From Theodoxus fluviatilis (taxonomy: Eukaryota > Mollusca > Gastropoda > Cycloneritida > Neritidae), in contig JAWQFJ010000605.1 in the NCBI GenBank assembly GCA_034096865.1, forward strand, positions 1 through 22,500: DNA of 22,500 nucleotides. The letters are read 5' to 3'. Below, in pieces: positions 9,701 to 19,442 of this stretch. The notes under the pieces were generated by a model. It searched no databases and was not told where the DNA came from. It saw only the letters and a list, made by a program, of their open reading frames with translations. Position 1 is the first letter of the stretch. Each line of letters opens with the position of its first letter. Position numbers and translations under genes: made by a program.

Positions 9701-10440
9701 ATACACCACTTACTAATGTAACTCCATCCCCTACACCACTTACTACTGTAACTCCATCTCATACACCTCTTACTACTGTAACTCCATCTCATACACCACT
9801 TACTACTGTAACTCCATCTCATACACCACTTACTACTGTAACTCCATCTCATACACCACTTACTACTGTAACTTCATCTCATACACCACTTACTACTGTA
9901 ACTCCATCTCATACACCACTTACTACTGTAACTCCATCCCCTACACCACTTACTACTGTAACTCCATCTCATACACCACTTACTACTGTAACTCCATCTC
10001 ATACTCCACTTACTACTTTAACTCCATCCCATACACCACTTCCTACTGTAACTCCATCTTACACACCACTTACTACTGTAACTCCATCTCATACACCACT
10101 TACTACTGTAACTCCATCTCATACACCACTTACTACTGTAACTCCATCTCATACACCACTTACTACTGTAACTCCATCTCATACACCACTTACTACTTTA
10201 ACTCCATCCCCTACACCACTTACTACTTTAACTCCATCCCCTACACCACTTACTACTGTAACTCCATCTCATACACCACTTACTACTGTAACTCCATCTC
10301 ATACACCACTTACTACTTTAACTCCATCCCCTACACCACTTACTACTGTAACTCCATCTCATACACCACTTACTACTGTAACTCCATCTCATACACCACT
10401 TACTACTGTAACTCCATCTCATACACCACTACAAGTGTAA
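6703..10440 (+). CDS. Possible Thr/Pro/Ser-rich mucin-like repeat ORF (doubtful)
   Basis: One plus frame is open from just after TAA 6700-6702 to TAA 10438-10440, about 1245 codons. It reads as decapeptides of the type TPSHTPLTTV, with position 4 His, Pro, Arg or Tyr and position 10 Val, Leu or Phe. Such Thr/Pro/Ser-rich repeats resemble the O-glycosylated regions of secreted or surface mucins. Against coding: the frame has no ATG and no signal peptide, and no codon of the core unit is one substitution from a stop, so openness is expected by chance. Variable sites are mostly nonsynonymous, and a minus frame is also largely open. It could only be an internal or terminal exon. A weak acceptor (CATATTGCCCTAG, ending 6745) exists, and the C-terminus would be ...HTPLQV. 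Confidence 0.2.
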   Translation, partial: VVTDVEARGCPYCPSVTPSPTPLTTVTPSHTPLTNVTPSHTPLTTVTPSHTPLTTLTPSHTPLPTVTPSHTPLTNVTPSHTPLTTVTPSHTPLTTLTPSHTPLPTVTPSPTPLITVTPSPTPLTTVTPSHTPFTTFTPSHTPLPTVTPSYTPLTTVTPSYTPLTTLTPSHTPLPTVTPSPTPLTTVTPSHTPLTTVTPSHTPLTNVTPSHTPLTTVTPSHTPLTTVTPSHTPLTTVTPSRTPLTTVTPSHTPLTTVTPSRTPLTTVTPSHTPLTTVTPSHTPLTTVTPSHTPLTTVTPSHTPLTTVTPSHTPRTTVTPSHTPLTTVTPSHTPFTTFTPSHTPLPTVTPSYTPLTTVTPSYTPLTTLTPSPTPLTTVTPSPTPLTTVTPSHTPLTTVTPSHTPLTTVTPSHTPLTTVTPSPTPLTTVTPSHTPFTTFTPSHTPLPTVTPSHTPLTTVTPSPTPLTTVTPSPTPLTTVTPSPTPLTTVIPSPTPLTTVTPSHTPLTTVTPSHTSLTTLTPSRTPLTTVTPSHTPLTTLTPSRTPLTTVTPSPTPLTTVTPSHTPLTTLTPSRTPLTTVTPSYTPLTTVTPSHTPLTTVTPSPTPLTTVTPSYTPLTTVTPSHTPLTTVTPSHTPLTTVTPSPTPLTTVTPSHTPLTTVTPSHTPLTNVTPSPTPLTTVTPSHTPLTTVTPSPTPLTTVTPSPTPLTTVTPSPTPLTTVTPSHTPLTTLTPSRTPLTTVTPSHTPLTTLTPSRTPLTTVTPSPTPLTTVTPSHTPLTTLTPSRTPLTTVTPSYTPLTTVTPSHTPLTTVTPSPTPLTTVTPSYTPLTTVTPSHTPLTTVSPSHTPLTTVTPSHTPLTTVTPSHTPLTTVTPSPTPLTTVTPSHTPLTTVTPSHTPLTTVTPSHTPLTTVTPSHTPLTTVTPSHTPLTTLTPSPTPLTTLTPSPTPLTTVTPSHTPLTTVTPSHTPLTTVTPSHTPLTTVTPSPTPLTTVTPSHTPLTTVSPSHTPLTNVTPSPTPLTTVTPSHTPLTTVTPSHTPLTTVTPSHTPLTTVTPSHTPLTTVTSSHTPLTTVTPSHTPLTTVTPSPTPLTTVTPSHTPLTTVTPSHTPLTTLTPSHTPLPTVTPSYTPLTTVTPSHTPLTTVTPSHTPLTTVTPSHTPLTTVTPSHTPLTTLTPSPTPLTTLTPSPTPLTTVTPSHTPLTTVTPSHTPLTTLTPSPTPLTTVTPSHTPLTTVTPSHTPLTTVTPSHTPLQV
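6751..10439 (+). repeat. 30-bp minisatellite, 123 units
   Basis: From 6751 to 10410 there are 122 consecutive 30-bp units (ACTCCATCTCATACACCA...) without a single indel. The last unit, at 10411-10439, is one base short, and degenerate sequence follows (ACTTCATCCCATTCAAG). The plus strand of a typical unit has 11 C and only one G, a strong strand asymmetry. Variant units recur in the same order as blocks: 6781-6900 equals 6901-7020 exactly, 7081-7200 equals 7681-7800 exactly, and about 8221-8600 corresponds to 8851-9230 with few changes. This shows multi-unit duplications by unequal exchange or slippage. Confidence 0.98.
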
Positions 10441-13078
10441 CTTCATCCCATTCAAGATTCCTGTCTATTCAACCAATTAAAAGTGCAACTGAATGGTTAG
10501 CATGATGGACAGCAACAAGGAGTGATAAGGGCAGTACAAACACGGATGCAGAAATAATGTGTAGTGTTCAAATGGACATTTGTTTACGAATACATGTGTG
10601 AAGAACAAGCAAACAATTGCCAATTCAAGAAACCTTCAGGGCTGGGGTTTTTCTCCAAATCTTCATCATATTGCCAAGCACATGTGCTGCAAAACAATTT
10701 CCCTTTGTAAATTACCAGAAAACGAGTGAATATACTTGTGTGTGTATGCAAATAACATGCTGGATTTATATTGCATTCCCAGTGCTCCACAAGAAAGACA
10801 AAAATTTAAAACACATTTAAATCCCAACTCCAAACAATGCAAAGCTCATAAATTAGAGGCAGACATGACTGGTGGGAAGCAGAGTAAACGCAGCACAGAC
10901 AGTTTTGTGTTCATCGGCTGTTTGTAGATGCTGGAGTGAAGCTTTCCTTGGTGTGACTTCTAATCAGTCTTTACATGGGTGAGATTACCTACCTTACCCC
11001 CACCCCCCCAGCCCCAACAGCTAAGATCCTAAACACCATGGAGTCGGCACACACCAACGTACTGAATGCAGGTAAAAAGTGAAAGACACTGGTAGGAACT
11101 GTACGTAATGAAAATACTGACATTAATGTAACCAAAAATAATCTCCAACTTTTCTCTCATCTATCCAGCAGCATAAATTAGCCTTAAAGTGAAAAAGACA
11201 CATTTACTTAATGGACAGGTGAATTACATTGGTCAGTCTTTTATTTTACAATCATGAGAGGACAAAGGAATGGACCAACACCAATGCCAGGGTTTGAAGG
11301 ACCTGTTCAGAGCATTAAATCTGCTTTTACAATTAAAATCTGAGAACACTCTATTAGGCACTTTGATGGATGCAATGCAATTTCCCCAGTAACGTTGGTG
11401 GTAAAACATTTAAAAGAAAGAGCTGGCTCAAATCTGTTCATGTTACTAATGACCAGTTCTATCTCTTCACCTCAACACATCAAGGCATTTTGGAATTCTG
11501 ACTGGAGGGGGGGGGGGGGGGGGGCTGTTCCAAACTAAACTACTACGAAAATACTAAATATTGCAATGAATTTTCTTTCTATTTGAAGAAAATATTAAGA
11601 TATTGATACTTTTGCACTGATTTCCACAATGGATGAGCTTGATGCACAATTCTTAAATCACATTTCCAAATGCAGTTATGAAAAAACCTTATCATCATCA
11701 TACATTGCGGAAATATTTATTTTCGCATTACCACTTGATGTTATGCCCTGAAACACATTGTAAGTGGTTGCAGTGCAATGACATCAATGACGTAGAGAAC
11801 TTGCAGCAATGCACACACAACCAGGGCAGTGGCACAGGCTGCAAGGACCTCTGGTGGGCAACTAGGGCCCTCCACTCCACTGAGAAGCCTCTTACAGCAC
11901 TTGCCATGGTGTAGTCATGGTAGTTAGAATTCCCACACTCATAAGCTTACATGGCTACTCTTTTCATGCAATAGGCAGTGCAATGCTTGGAGTCAGTTCT
12001 GGCAATGAAGACCTGCAGCTGTCGGCAGTGAAGTAAATGCAGCAACCATTGGCCAGAGCCTATAGCTTGTCATCAACTGCCTCGTGACATCAGTCTGGGC
12101 TAGTTTGACCCATCCCACATTCAACATCTGTCTTGGAGACTTTTTTGCATTCTCACTGTAGTCATGCTCTCGTAACATTAGACAAGGAAAATATGCTCAT
12201 TTTATTGTGATATATGCAAATAACATTACTGTCAATTTTGGTGAGGCAGCATACGAAGACTTCACATTTGGCAAAGCTAACTTTGTGATAATTGGGGAAA
12301 ATGTGTCGGCTGCACTCCCTGACATGCCCTGTCCACCACCCCCCACCCATCCCCTCCACCCCTGTGCACCACCCCCTGTCCACCACGACAGCCACACTGC
12401 CTGAGCAATCCAATCATAGTTGGAGGGTGGCTGGAATTCAGTAGATTTTTTCTTATAATATAATCCTTAAGGACCAGCTTCTAAAATAACCCCACTCCAA
12501 CTATTCATATTAAATTCACAGTTATTTTTCTGTCAGCATTTTCTATCTAGCAAAATTCCAACAATTTATCTCAACAAACTGGAACATTAGATTTTTAAAT
12601 TGATAGGGATTCTCCATTCACTGGTTTCTAAACAATGCTCATTTTGCCTTTTGCCACATGCATTAATGTTGTATGGTCTCAGCAGTCAGTAAGCTTCTGC
12701 ACAGCAGACACCAAGACTCAAGCAGGGCAGAACAATATTACTTTGAAAGCGTCTGGTTCTCCTACATTTATCTCTGCCTGTCAGTCACAGGCCAGCACTG
12801 TGATGCTGCAGGTAAGTTTGTCCCAGGGAAGTGAAACCCAGACGCCTGCAGCCTAGCACACTGATCCTTCAAGTGTGGGGACACCTTTCACACTGAAAGA
12901 CTACTCCTCTCAGATTTACACCCACCAACTGCACTAAGTTCAGTGTTCTAAATTCAAATCAGATCATCCTGCCATGGGATAAACACAGGAGCAAAGAGAG
13001 TATCTTGGTGATATTTTGAGTTCTAGTTCTCAAGAGGGCTACCCATATATGAAGAACACCTTGAAACCGATGAGCTAC
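10441..13078. other. Unassigned sequence with one poly-G tract
   Basis: No gene recognised; only short unconvincing frames. An 18-G homopolymer lies at 11507-11524. Around 12330-12380 the plus strand is C-rich (CCACCACCCCCCACCC). On the minus strand TTTATT at about 11237 and 12199 would read AATAAA, so distal polyadenylation of the minus-strand gene at 16299-20370 is conceivable but not supported otherwise. Confidence 0.4.
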
Positions 13079-13160
13079 TGTAGCACAATAGCTGTAGCAC
13101 AATAGCTGTAGCACAATAGCTGTAGCACAAAAGCTGTAGCACAATAGCTGTAGCACACAG
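13079..13160 (+). repeat. 14-bp minisatellite, about 5.5 copies
   Basis: TGTAGCACAATAGC is repeated from 13079; the fourth copy has AAAAGC and the array ends in a partial copy at TGTAGCACACAGC. Not coding. Confidence 0.95.
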
Positions 13161-13432
13161 CAGAGCGTGCAAGTCACACATGATACCTGTTTTTATGACT
13201 AGTAGTCTTTATGAGACTTTTCATCACAATTGTCATGTCATCATTAGAACGAAAACTTCAGCAGTGAAAATTGTAACCAATGGCATAACAGACAGTCCTA
13301 CATGGCCACTTCATCACTGAAAATCTTGGATAAAATACAAAGACAGACAAACGGGGAAAAAGATCAAGGGAGCAGGATTTAGTTTTCATTCAAAATGCAA
13401 GGATTTCAGCAGTGGGGACAGGGAACGCCAGG

Positions 13433-13620
13433 CAGGCAAGGCTGCACAAGCAGCAAGGGCTGGCTGGAATTCTGACTTGCCACAATCTGGACTGACCACT
13501 CACTCTCACAGCATACATGCAACAGGCAAGGCTGCACAAGCAGCAAGGGCTGGCTGGAATTCTGACTTGCCACAATCTGGACTGACCACTCACTCTCACA
13601 GCATACATGCAACAGGCAAG
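13433..13620 (+). repeat. 90-bp tandem duplication
   Basis: CAGGCAAGGCTGCACAAGCA... at 13433-13522 is repeated without mismatch at 13523-13612, with an 8-bp start of a third copy (CAGGCAAG) to 13620. Perfect identity suggests a very recent event or collapsed/expanded assembly. The minus-strand frame open across it is not similar to anything I know. Confidence 0.95.
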
Positions 13621-16298
13621 GACTGCTGGCTGCACAAAGGTCATCCATCATCTGCCCAGCCACTCATCTACTGCCTGGAGGATTTCATATGACCCTTACC
13701 TTTCAACACTGCTGTTCATACAAATCTCACTCAGAAACTCAAATGGCGTCCTTGCTCTTCACGGACACAGGATACAGCAATGGTGAAGGTAAAGGTTAAG
13801 TTGCCGTTTTTTATATTGCGACTTTTCCACTCCTTGATGGGTGCTCAAACTGCAACCTCCAGTGGAAGAGACAGTTGATTCTGAGCAAGAAGTTTATCAT
13901 CCTGTCAGGATGGATCTTTGTTTACCCATGTCTTGAATACAGTACATTCTAGCACAGTAGAATAAGCAGATGCACCACTGAGGACCACTGTGTGTCTACA
14001 TCCTGTCAAGGGTGTAGCCCTGGGGATGCTTCAAAAAGACAACACGTGTACCAGTGAAGTGCTGTCAGCTTCAGCACTGTGGAAATCAAATCAAGCAACC
14101 TGGCATAGGAAATGGATGCTGACAGCGGAATGGACGACACTTCATCACTTATGTTCCTAAACTCAGAAGGCATCAACATTTTTTGCAGCAGTTTGTCAGG
14201 GCACATCAAGCCTGGCAGCCAGCAACACCCCTTATCATGCAAGACAAACGTCTAGTGGATGCTACTGACAGCCTGACCACAGTGTCTTTCCATCTACATC
14301 TTGCAGAGCAGCATCCTTCCCATACCATGTCAGATACAGATCAGAAATGGGGTCCACCTGAACTAGCCAGTTCTAGCTGTGCAAAGCCATGTAGGGTTAA
14401 AAGCAGATCTATGCCACTGGGGTCAAATTGGGTCAGTTACATGTTTTGCATCATTGCAAGCCAGTGGCATAAAATTTTCATGTCCTCAAAAATTTGGTCA
14501 GAATGTTTTTTAATGCATTAAAATAAACTGTTATCATCTTTCTTCCACTATGTTGCACCTGTGTGGAATACTCCAGAGGCAATTTTTCCCTAATGAATGC
14601 TGGCATGATATCTATCTTCAAATTTCTAAAATGTTGACCCTACAGCGTTCATTCATTAATCAGAAAAGACTGCAAATGAAGAAAAAGCAATATATCCAAA
14701 CACACACAAATCTAGTTAGGGCTGGCTTTGTGGTGGCTGGTCACAAAAAGGATCCCCAGTCACCCCCACAACGTTTGTACAGCCGATTGTCCTGCCTCCG
14801 AGGCCTGCAAGGCATCACACCTTCTGTAGACAACTTGAGGTAACTCAGCGTCACCATGAGATTCTGTGGTCTCAAAAATCACTGAATGAGTTTGCCTGAA
14901 AAATGTGTTAGATTGTCCAAATAAAATTGCACCACATAAAAAATGAGCGTAAACGCAACACTGGGTACAGCTTCAATACATGCCATCAGTAAAACTGCCA
15001 CAGATTCTTTAGTAGAACATGAACATTACAGGTGGAGAGGGAGGAGAAAACAAGCTTCCCATGACAGAGGTGTCTGTGACGATTCAACAGACATGACCAA
15101 AGGCTACTGCAACTCAGGGGGAAGTAAATGCCTTCCACATGATGACACTGCACTGAAAGCAACCCTCCACCACAAATTCAGTCACGTCCATATTAGGTCA
15201 TCTTGAGATATTTATACTCTCAATGTATCTTCAATGCACTTTTCAACTGTGAAAACTGTTTCAAAATTGGGAAGGCAGTTCCCATAAGATTAGTTACGGA
15301 AAATATGCATCTTCTAGATTATTCTCCATTCTGATTCATACAGAGGGTTAACTTTCCACCATTACTTGGTTTAAATATAAACCTGATCTGCTTCATCAAG
15401 CAGTAATGGGCAGAAAATCATTTCAAAAGCAGCTTCTACATAAAAATCCCTAAACTGGTACCCAACATCCCGACAACTGGTTTTGCCTTAAGCTGCAAAT
15501 CACACCAGTGGATTTCCATGGAGGGTTACACAAAAGAACAGCCATCACCTCTAAAGACACAAATCACAGGACTGCTACTCAATCAGACAAAAAAAGAGAT
15601 CAACACCCAAAACAAATGCGAAATTATGCATCCAGGCTACTAATTATATATAAAAATTATACTGATCATATTTTTTTGTTAGACAAAGCTTGTGATGTTC
15701 AAACAACACTAATGGAGAACCACTTCAGTTGCATGTAGAATTTCATCAAATGCCAAAAATACACCTTTATGACAATAAAAAAGGTACAGTGCTTTCTCTG
15801 CCATAAAGAGTGTTCATAGAGGGGCACTTGTGTTCATCAATGCACAAATACACAGCACCACTGCACTCAAGGCAAATATTCCAACATTCCACAAAGGCAT
15901 GGTCCAACAAAGTAGAGGAATGTATGAATCAGACTTTTTTTTAAAAGTATGCATAGAACTAAACATGGTGGTCAGAACACACAAGAAACCTCTATGGAAT
16001 TGTACATCTTAATGGGGGGCTGTCAAGAATCCCTAGAAACTGCTATCAGAACCGCAAGGAGTATTCTAGAAGTAAACCTAGCCACAGCCACTACTCGGTC
16101 ACAAAATATCATCATCAACCATGCCCATCAAAGCAACACTACAGCAAGCAGCAACACTACATTGCAGCCAACACTTGTTTGCATTGCTTAACATCTGCCA
16201 CTCATTCATGACCAATGCAACACTCACACACACATCTAGCCACACATCCATGGGCACTGTCATCATTCATAGCTCCCTTTTCTCCCACTGTAAACATT
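13621..16298. other. Unassigned; possible 3' UTR of the minus-strand membrane gene
   Basis: No gene recognised. Several frames of 60-110 codons (for example plus 14183-14521) have no domain signature. This stretch lies immediately downstream of the stop codon of the minus-strand gene ending at 16299, so part of it should be its 3' UTR. No clear polyadenylation signal was found within 1 kb of the stop; ATTAAA on the minus strand near 14508 is a weak candidate. Confidence 0.35.
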
Positions 16299-16490
16299 TC
16301 ACTGAATGGCCTGCTCTGTGTCCACGGTAACCACCATGTCTTCACTGTGATTGGCTGCGGGGAGGGTCACCTGACCCACAGGTGGCCAATGAGTGATGTT
16401 CAGTTCCATCATGATCTCCTTGTACTTGGACCTCTGCTTCCGACGGCAGCAGTAGAGTGGCTTCAGTAGCTTGGTCTCCATCACCACGTA
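16299..16490 (-). CDS. Last exon: multi-pass membrane protein, C-terminal tail
   Basis: The acceptor ...CAACACTGTTGCAG ends at 16491 on the minus strand. The exon runs 63 codons in phase 0 to TGA at 16301-16299, starting YVVMETKLLKPLYCC and ending VTVDTEQAIQ. It continues directly from the transmembrane segment encoded by the preceding exon. A basic juxtamembrane stretch (KLLKPLYCCRRKQRSKYK) with a Cys-Cys pair suggests a cytoplasmic side and possible palmitoylation. The rest is a soluble tail of about 40 residues. Asn-x-Ser/Thr sites (NIT, NHS) would be unused if the tail is cytoplasmic. I do not recognise the family and assign no function. Coding status is supported by clean splice signals, phase and composition unlike the flanking AT-rich DNA. 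Confidence 0.75.
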   Translation of the reverse strand, partial: YVVMETKLLKPLYCCRRKQRSKYKEIMMELNITHWPPVGQVTLPAANHSEDMVVTVDTEQAIQ

Positions 16491-16741
16491 CTGCAACAGT
16501 GTTGCGCAATGTCATTCAATGCGTCTGGTCCTGTCCTGTACAGATCTATTCAATATTGAATCAATTAACATTACATATTATACGTTATCATTATAATAGA
16601 TTTTTAAATAGGCATCTTAAATCTATTGCATTATACTATATATTAACATAGCTCTATATGTTATAGAATTAAATCTATTACATCCCCAAAGCCTGGCAAC
16701 CTGGGGTTCCAGCTGATGAGGAGGCATCAAGCAGCTCCAGC

Positions 16742-17766
16742 AGCATGCTACACTTGTGTGATACTATAGCAAATACGTACACATCCACTGCTCATGTCAG
16801 GGTATTCACAAGAGTGTGTGAAGCATGCTACACTTGTGTGATACTATAGCAAATACGTACACATCCACTGCTCATGTCAGGGTATTCACAAGAGTGTGTG
16901 AAGCATGCTACACTTGTGTGATACTATAGCAAATACGTACACATCCACTGCTCATGTCAGGGTATTCTCAAGAGTGTGTGAAGCATGCTGCACTTGTGTG
17001 ATAGCAAATACGTACACATCCACTGCTCATGTCAGGGTATTCACAAGAGTGTGTGAAGCATGCTACACTTGTGTGATACTATAGCAAATACGTACACATC
17101 CACTGCTCATGTCAGGGTATTCTCAAGAGTGTGTGAAGCATGCTGCACTTGTGTGATAGCAAATACGTACACATCCACTGCTCATGTCAGGGTATTCACA
17201 AGAGTGTGTGAAGCATGCTACACTTGTGTGATACTATAGCAAATACGTACACATCCACTGCTCATGTCAGGGTATTCACAAGAGTGTGTGAAGCATGCTG
17301 CACTTGTGTGATACTATAGCAAATACGTACACATCCACTGCTCATGTCAGGGTATTCTCAAGAGTGTGTGAAGCATGCTACACTTGTGTGATACTATAGC
17401 AAATACGTACACATCCACTGCTCATGTCAGGGTATTCACAAGAGTGTGTGAAGCATGCTGCACTTGTGTGATACTATAGCAAATACGTACACATCCACTG
17501 CTCATGTCAGGGTATTCACAAGAGTGTGTGAAGCATGCTGCACTTGTGTGATACTATAGCAAATACGTACACATCCACTGCTCATGTCAGGGTATTCACA
17601 AGAGTGTGTGAAGCATGCTACACTCGTGTGATAGCAAATACGTACACATCCACTGCTCATGTCAGGGTATTCACAAGAGTGTGTGAAGCATGCTGCACTT
17701 GTGTGATACTATAGCAAATACGTACACATCCACTGCTCATGTCAGGGTATTCTCAAGAGTGTGTGA
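16742..17766 (+). repeat. 80-bp satellite, 13 copies
   Basis: Units begin at 16742, 16822, 16902, 16982, 17057, 17137, 17212, 17292, 17372, 17452, 17532, 17612 and 17687. Ten are 80 bp. Three (16982, 17137, 17612) are 75 bp, lacking five bases at GATACTATAGC to GATAGC. Two further variable sites (GCTA/GCTG near the start and TTCACA/TTCTCA near the end) mark subtypes. Each unit begins at the palindrome AGCATGCT or its variant and contains TACGTA. Copies are otherwise nearly identical. The array lies wholly within an intron. Confidence 0.98.
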
Positions 17767-18102
17767 AGCATGCATGATAAAAACACTACTTTGACATAAT
17801 GTAACTCTAAAACGATGGAAAATGGACGGACATGAAAACAGTCTCAATAAGAGGGCATCTCTCAGGAAGCACCACTGATGGTAACTGCTTGTTCTTGTCC
17901 TCATTAGACACTGCTTCCACCAAACACATGCATAGCAAGTTGGTCTAGTGCATCTCACTGCTTATGTCACAGACAGAGGTTTCAACTCACACAATACTCC
18001 AGCATCCATTTATAAAAATGAATGTATACTTTGTGGTCATAATGCTAATGATTGGGAGAAATTGGAGTGATGATCGTACAATGTCCACATTCTCTACGCC
18101 AT

Positions 18103-18232
18103 GATCAGTAATTATAACTGATTTTGTGTTTGATTCTGTTCACCTCATTGCACAGCAATCAAGTAAGCCACGATCAGTAATTATAACTGATTTTGTGTTT
18201 GATTCTGTTCACCTCATTGCACAGCAATCAAG
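18103..18232 (+). repeat. 69-bp tandem duplication
   Basis: GATCAGTAATTATAACTGAT... at 18103-18171 is repeated from 18172 to 18232, where the match ends after CAATCAAG. Identity is essentially complete. The unit starts with an inverted repeat (ATCAGT-AATTATA-ACTGAT) that could form a small hairpin. Located about 120 bp from the 3' end of the 18354-18443 exon, inside the intron. Confidence 0.93.
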
Positions 18233-18353
18233 GCGTTACACTAATCTGCCTTTCAAGTATTTTGCGGGCAAGAGGAAGAAAGGACCTCAGTCAGCGTTGG
18301 TCTTCTCCAGTGAAGAAAGACTTTCCTTTGTGCAAACCGCGGGCAATGCTTAC

Positions 18354-18443
18354 CTCTAGAGAGTTGCTCAGGATGATGAAGCCAATGGCAAAGAGAAAGA
18401 AGTAGACCCGATCCATGAAGGGCGTAGTGTCCAGACGCTTCAT
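18354..18443 (-). CDS. Internal exon: transmembrane segment of the same membrane protein
   Basis: Ninety bases, thirty codons, phase 0 at both ends. Read on the minus strand it starts MKRLDTTPFMDRVYF and ends FIILSNSLE. The acceptor is GTGGCTGTTTTGCAG (ending 18444) and the donor is GAG|GTAAGC (from 18353). It encodes one hydrophobic helix (VYFFLFAIGFIIL), preceded by charged residues. Both splice signals fit the consensus well and the exon joins in frame to the 16490-16299 exon (…SNSLE then YVVMETK…). The leading Met codon is internal, not a start, since the frame must continue from the upstream exon. Family not recognised. Confidence 0.78.
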
Positions 18444-18516
18444 CTGCAAAACAGCCACAAGCATAGAGGAATGGGGCACATGAGCAAAGGGATGAAGAGG
18501 TTGATGATTAATACAT

Positions 18517-18590
18517 AGAAAAGAAGAAAAGGGGGGAAAAGAAAAGAAAGAAACAAAAAGAAAATGGACATGAAAAAAAAAGAAAAATAG
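18517..18590 (+). repeat. Purine-rich low-complexity tract
   Basis: About 74 bp of A/G with few pyrimidines (AAAAGGGGGGAAAAGAAAAG, then A-rich). On the transcribed minus strand of the membrane gene it reads as a pyrimidine tract about 75 bp upstream of the 18443 acceptor. Confidence 0.85.
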
Positions 18591-19151
18591 TCAAATTATA
18601 CAGTCATCCCACTGTTATGGTAATTCGACTTTAGCTTCTCGAACATAAGACACTCATGCATGCAAAACTGCCTGCAAAACTTACACTATTCTTGGTATGG
18701 TTTCTGAATGCCTCACATCAGTGTGGTTTTCAAATGAAAGCATGTATTCAAATAGGGAATAAGTGCATGGGTGAATGCTGTTTCATGATTGAGTAATTTC
18801 TTTTTTTCACACTCCAACAATGTAAACGGTGACCTCTTCAAATGAGAACATTAACAGAAGCTTATCCTCAGTTAGCCATCACTGGCATTCTCTTACACAT
18901 GTGCATATATGCAACCTGTTTTTTCAAACTGACTCTTAAAACTCACAAAAATGAGATTTTGAGATATTTGTATTTTCGAAATCTGCAAAAATGTATCTTT
19001 CATTTGATGAAAAAAGATAAAGTCCACTCCAAAAACTGTTAAAGTTATGCCCACTCAAACAGAGGTGGTGTGCCGATGGCCATTTTAAGAAATCGGGGGT
19101 CAAAGGTTAATTATTACCTTAGCAACAGGCCTTTTTAATGCAGGTATCAGC

Positions 19152-19442
19152 TTAAAATTTAGCAGTTTGGTAGAGAACATATATTTCTGAACACAGAATT
19201 ATAAATATGCATGCAATTTGAGAGATTTTGACTCTTTTTTTTTCATCTTTTGACCTCGATTGTTTCTTTGACTTTGATCCTGGCACAGCACCATCACTGT
19301 CTATGCTGTCTGCCACAACTTCAGCTTGTGCCAAAACACTAATGTTAAAGAGCTGTTGGTCAATCTCCACATCCGATGTATCGTCTGCTTCATAGCTGAT
19401 CTCACAACTTTCCTCCTCCTCTTCACTTTGCGTTTCTTGCAT
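19152..19442 (-). pseudogene. Acidic ORF, possible N-terminal remnant of a piggyBac-like transposase
   Basis: From ATG at 19442-19440 to the stop at 19152, 96 codons. The first part is very acidic (QSEEEEESCEISYEADD, then TSDVEID) and a later part is basic (SKSKKQSRSKDEKKRVK). PiggyBac-type transposases often start with such an acidic Ser/Asp/Glu stretch, and a TTAA-CCC-type end lies upstream at 19925 in the right orientation. The catalytic DDD domain is absent, and the second half (IACIFIILCSEIYVLY) looks like read-through into intronic DNA. Resemblance is by composition only, so the assignment is weak. Confidence 0.25.

Larger units (their letters stand above)
16491..18353 (-). other. Intron carrying satellite repeats
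   Basis: On the minus strand the intron starts GTAAGC (18353-18348) and ends GTTGCAG (16491). It is 1863 bp and contains the 80-bp satellite and the 69-bp tandem duplication, which together make up about 60% of it. The rest shows no exon-like frame. Confidence 0.75.

Noticed and set aside
7198..9852. Several long minus-strand frames with the repeat YSSKWCMRWS
   Set aside because: They are the complement of the 30-bp minisatellite. They break wherever a GTA unit end becomes TTA (TAA on the minus strand), and there is no start or family similarity.
12207..12404. Proline-rich frames on both strands near a C-rich tract
   Set aside because: They derive from the low-complexity CCACC-rich stretch at about 12330-12380. 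No other support.
14183..14521. 112-codon plus-strand frame
   Set aside because: No domain, no splice context and ordinary base composition. Length alone is within chance for the amount of sequence scanned, and the stretch probably lies in or beyond the 3' UTR of the opposite-strand gene.
16742..17766. CRISPR-like array
   Set aside because: The units are contiguous and near identical with no unique spacers, in eukaryotic DNA with introns. It is a satellite.
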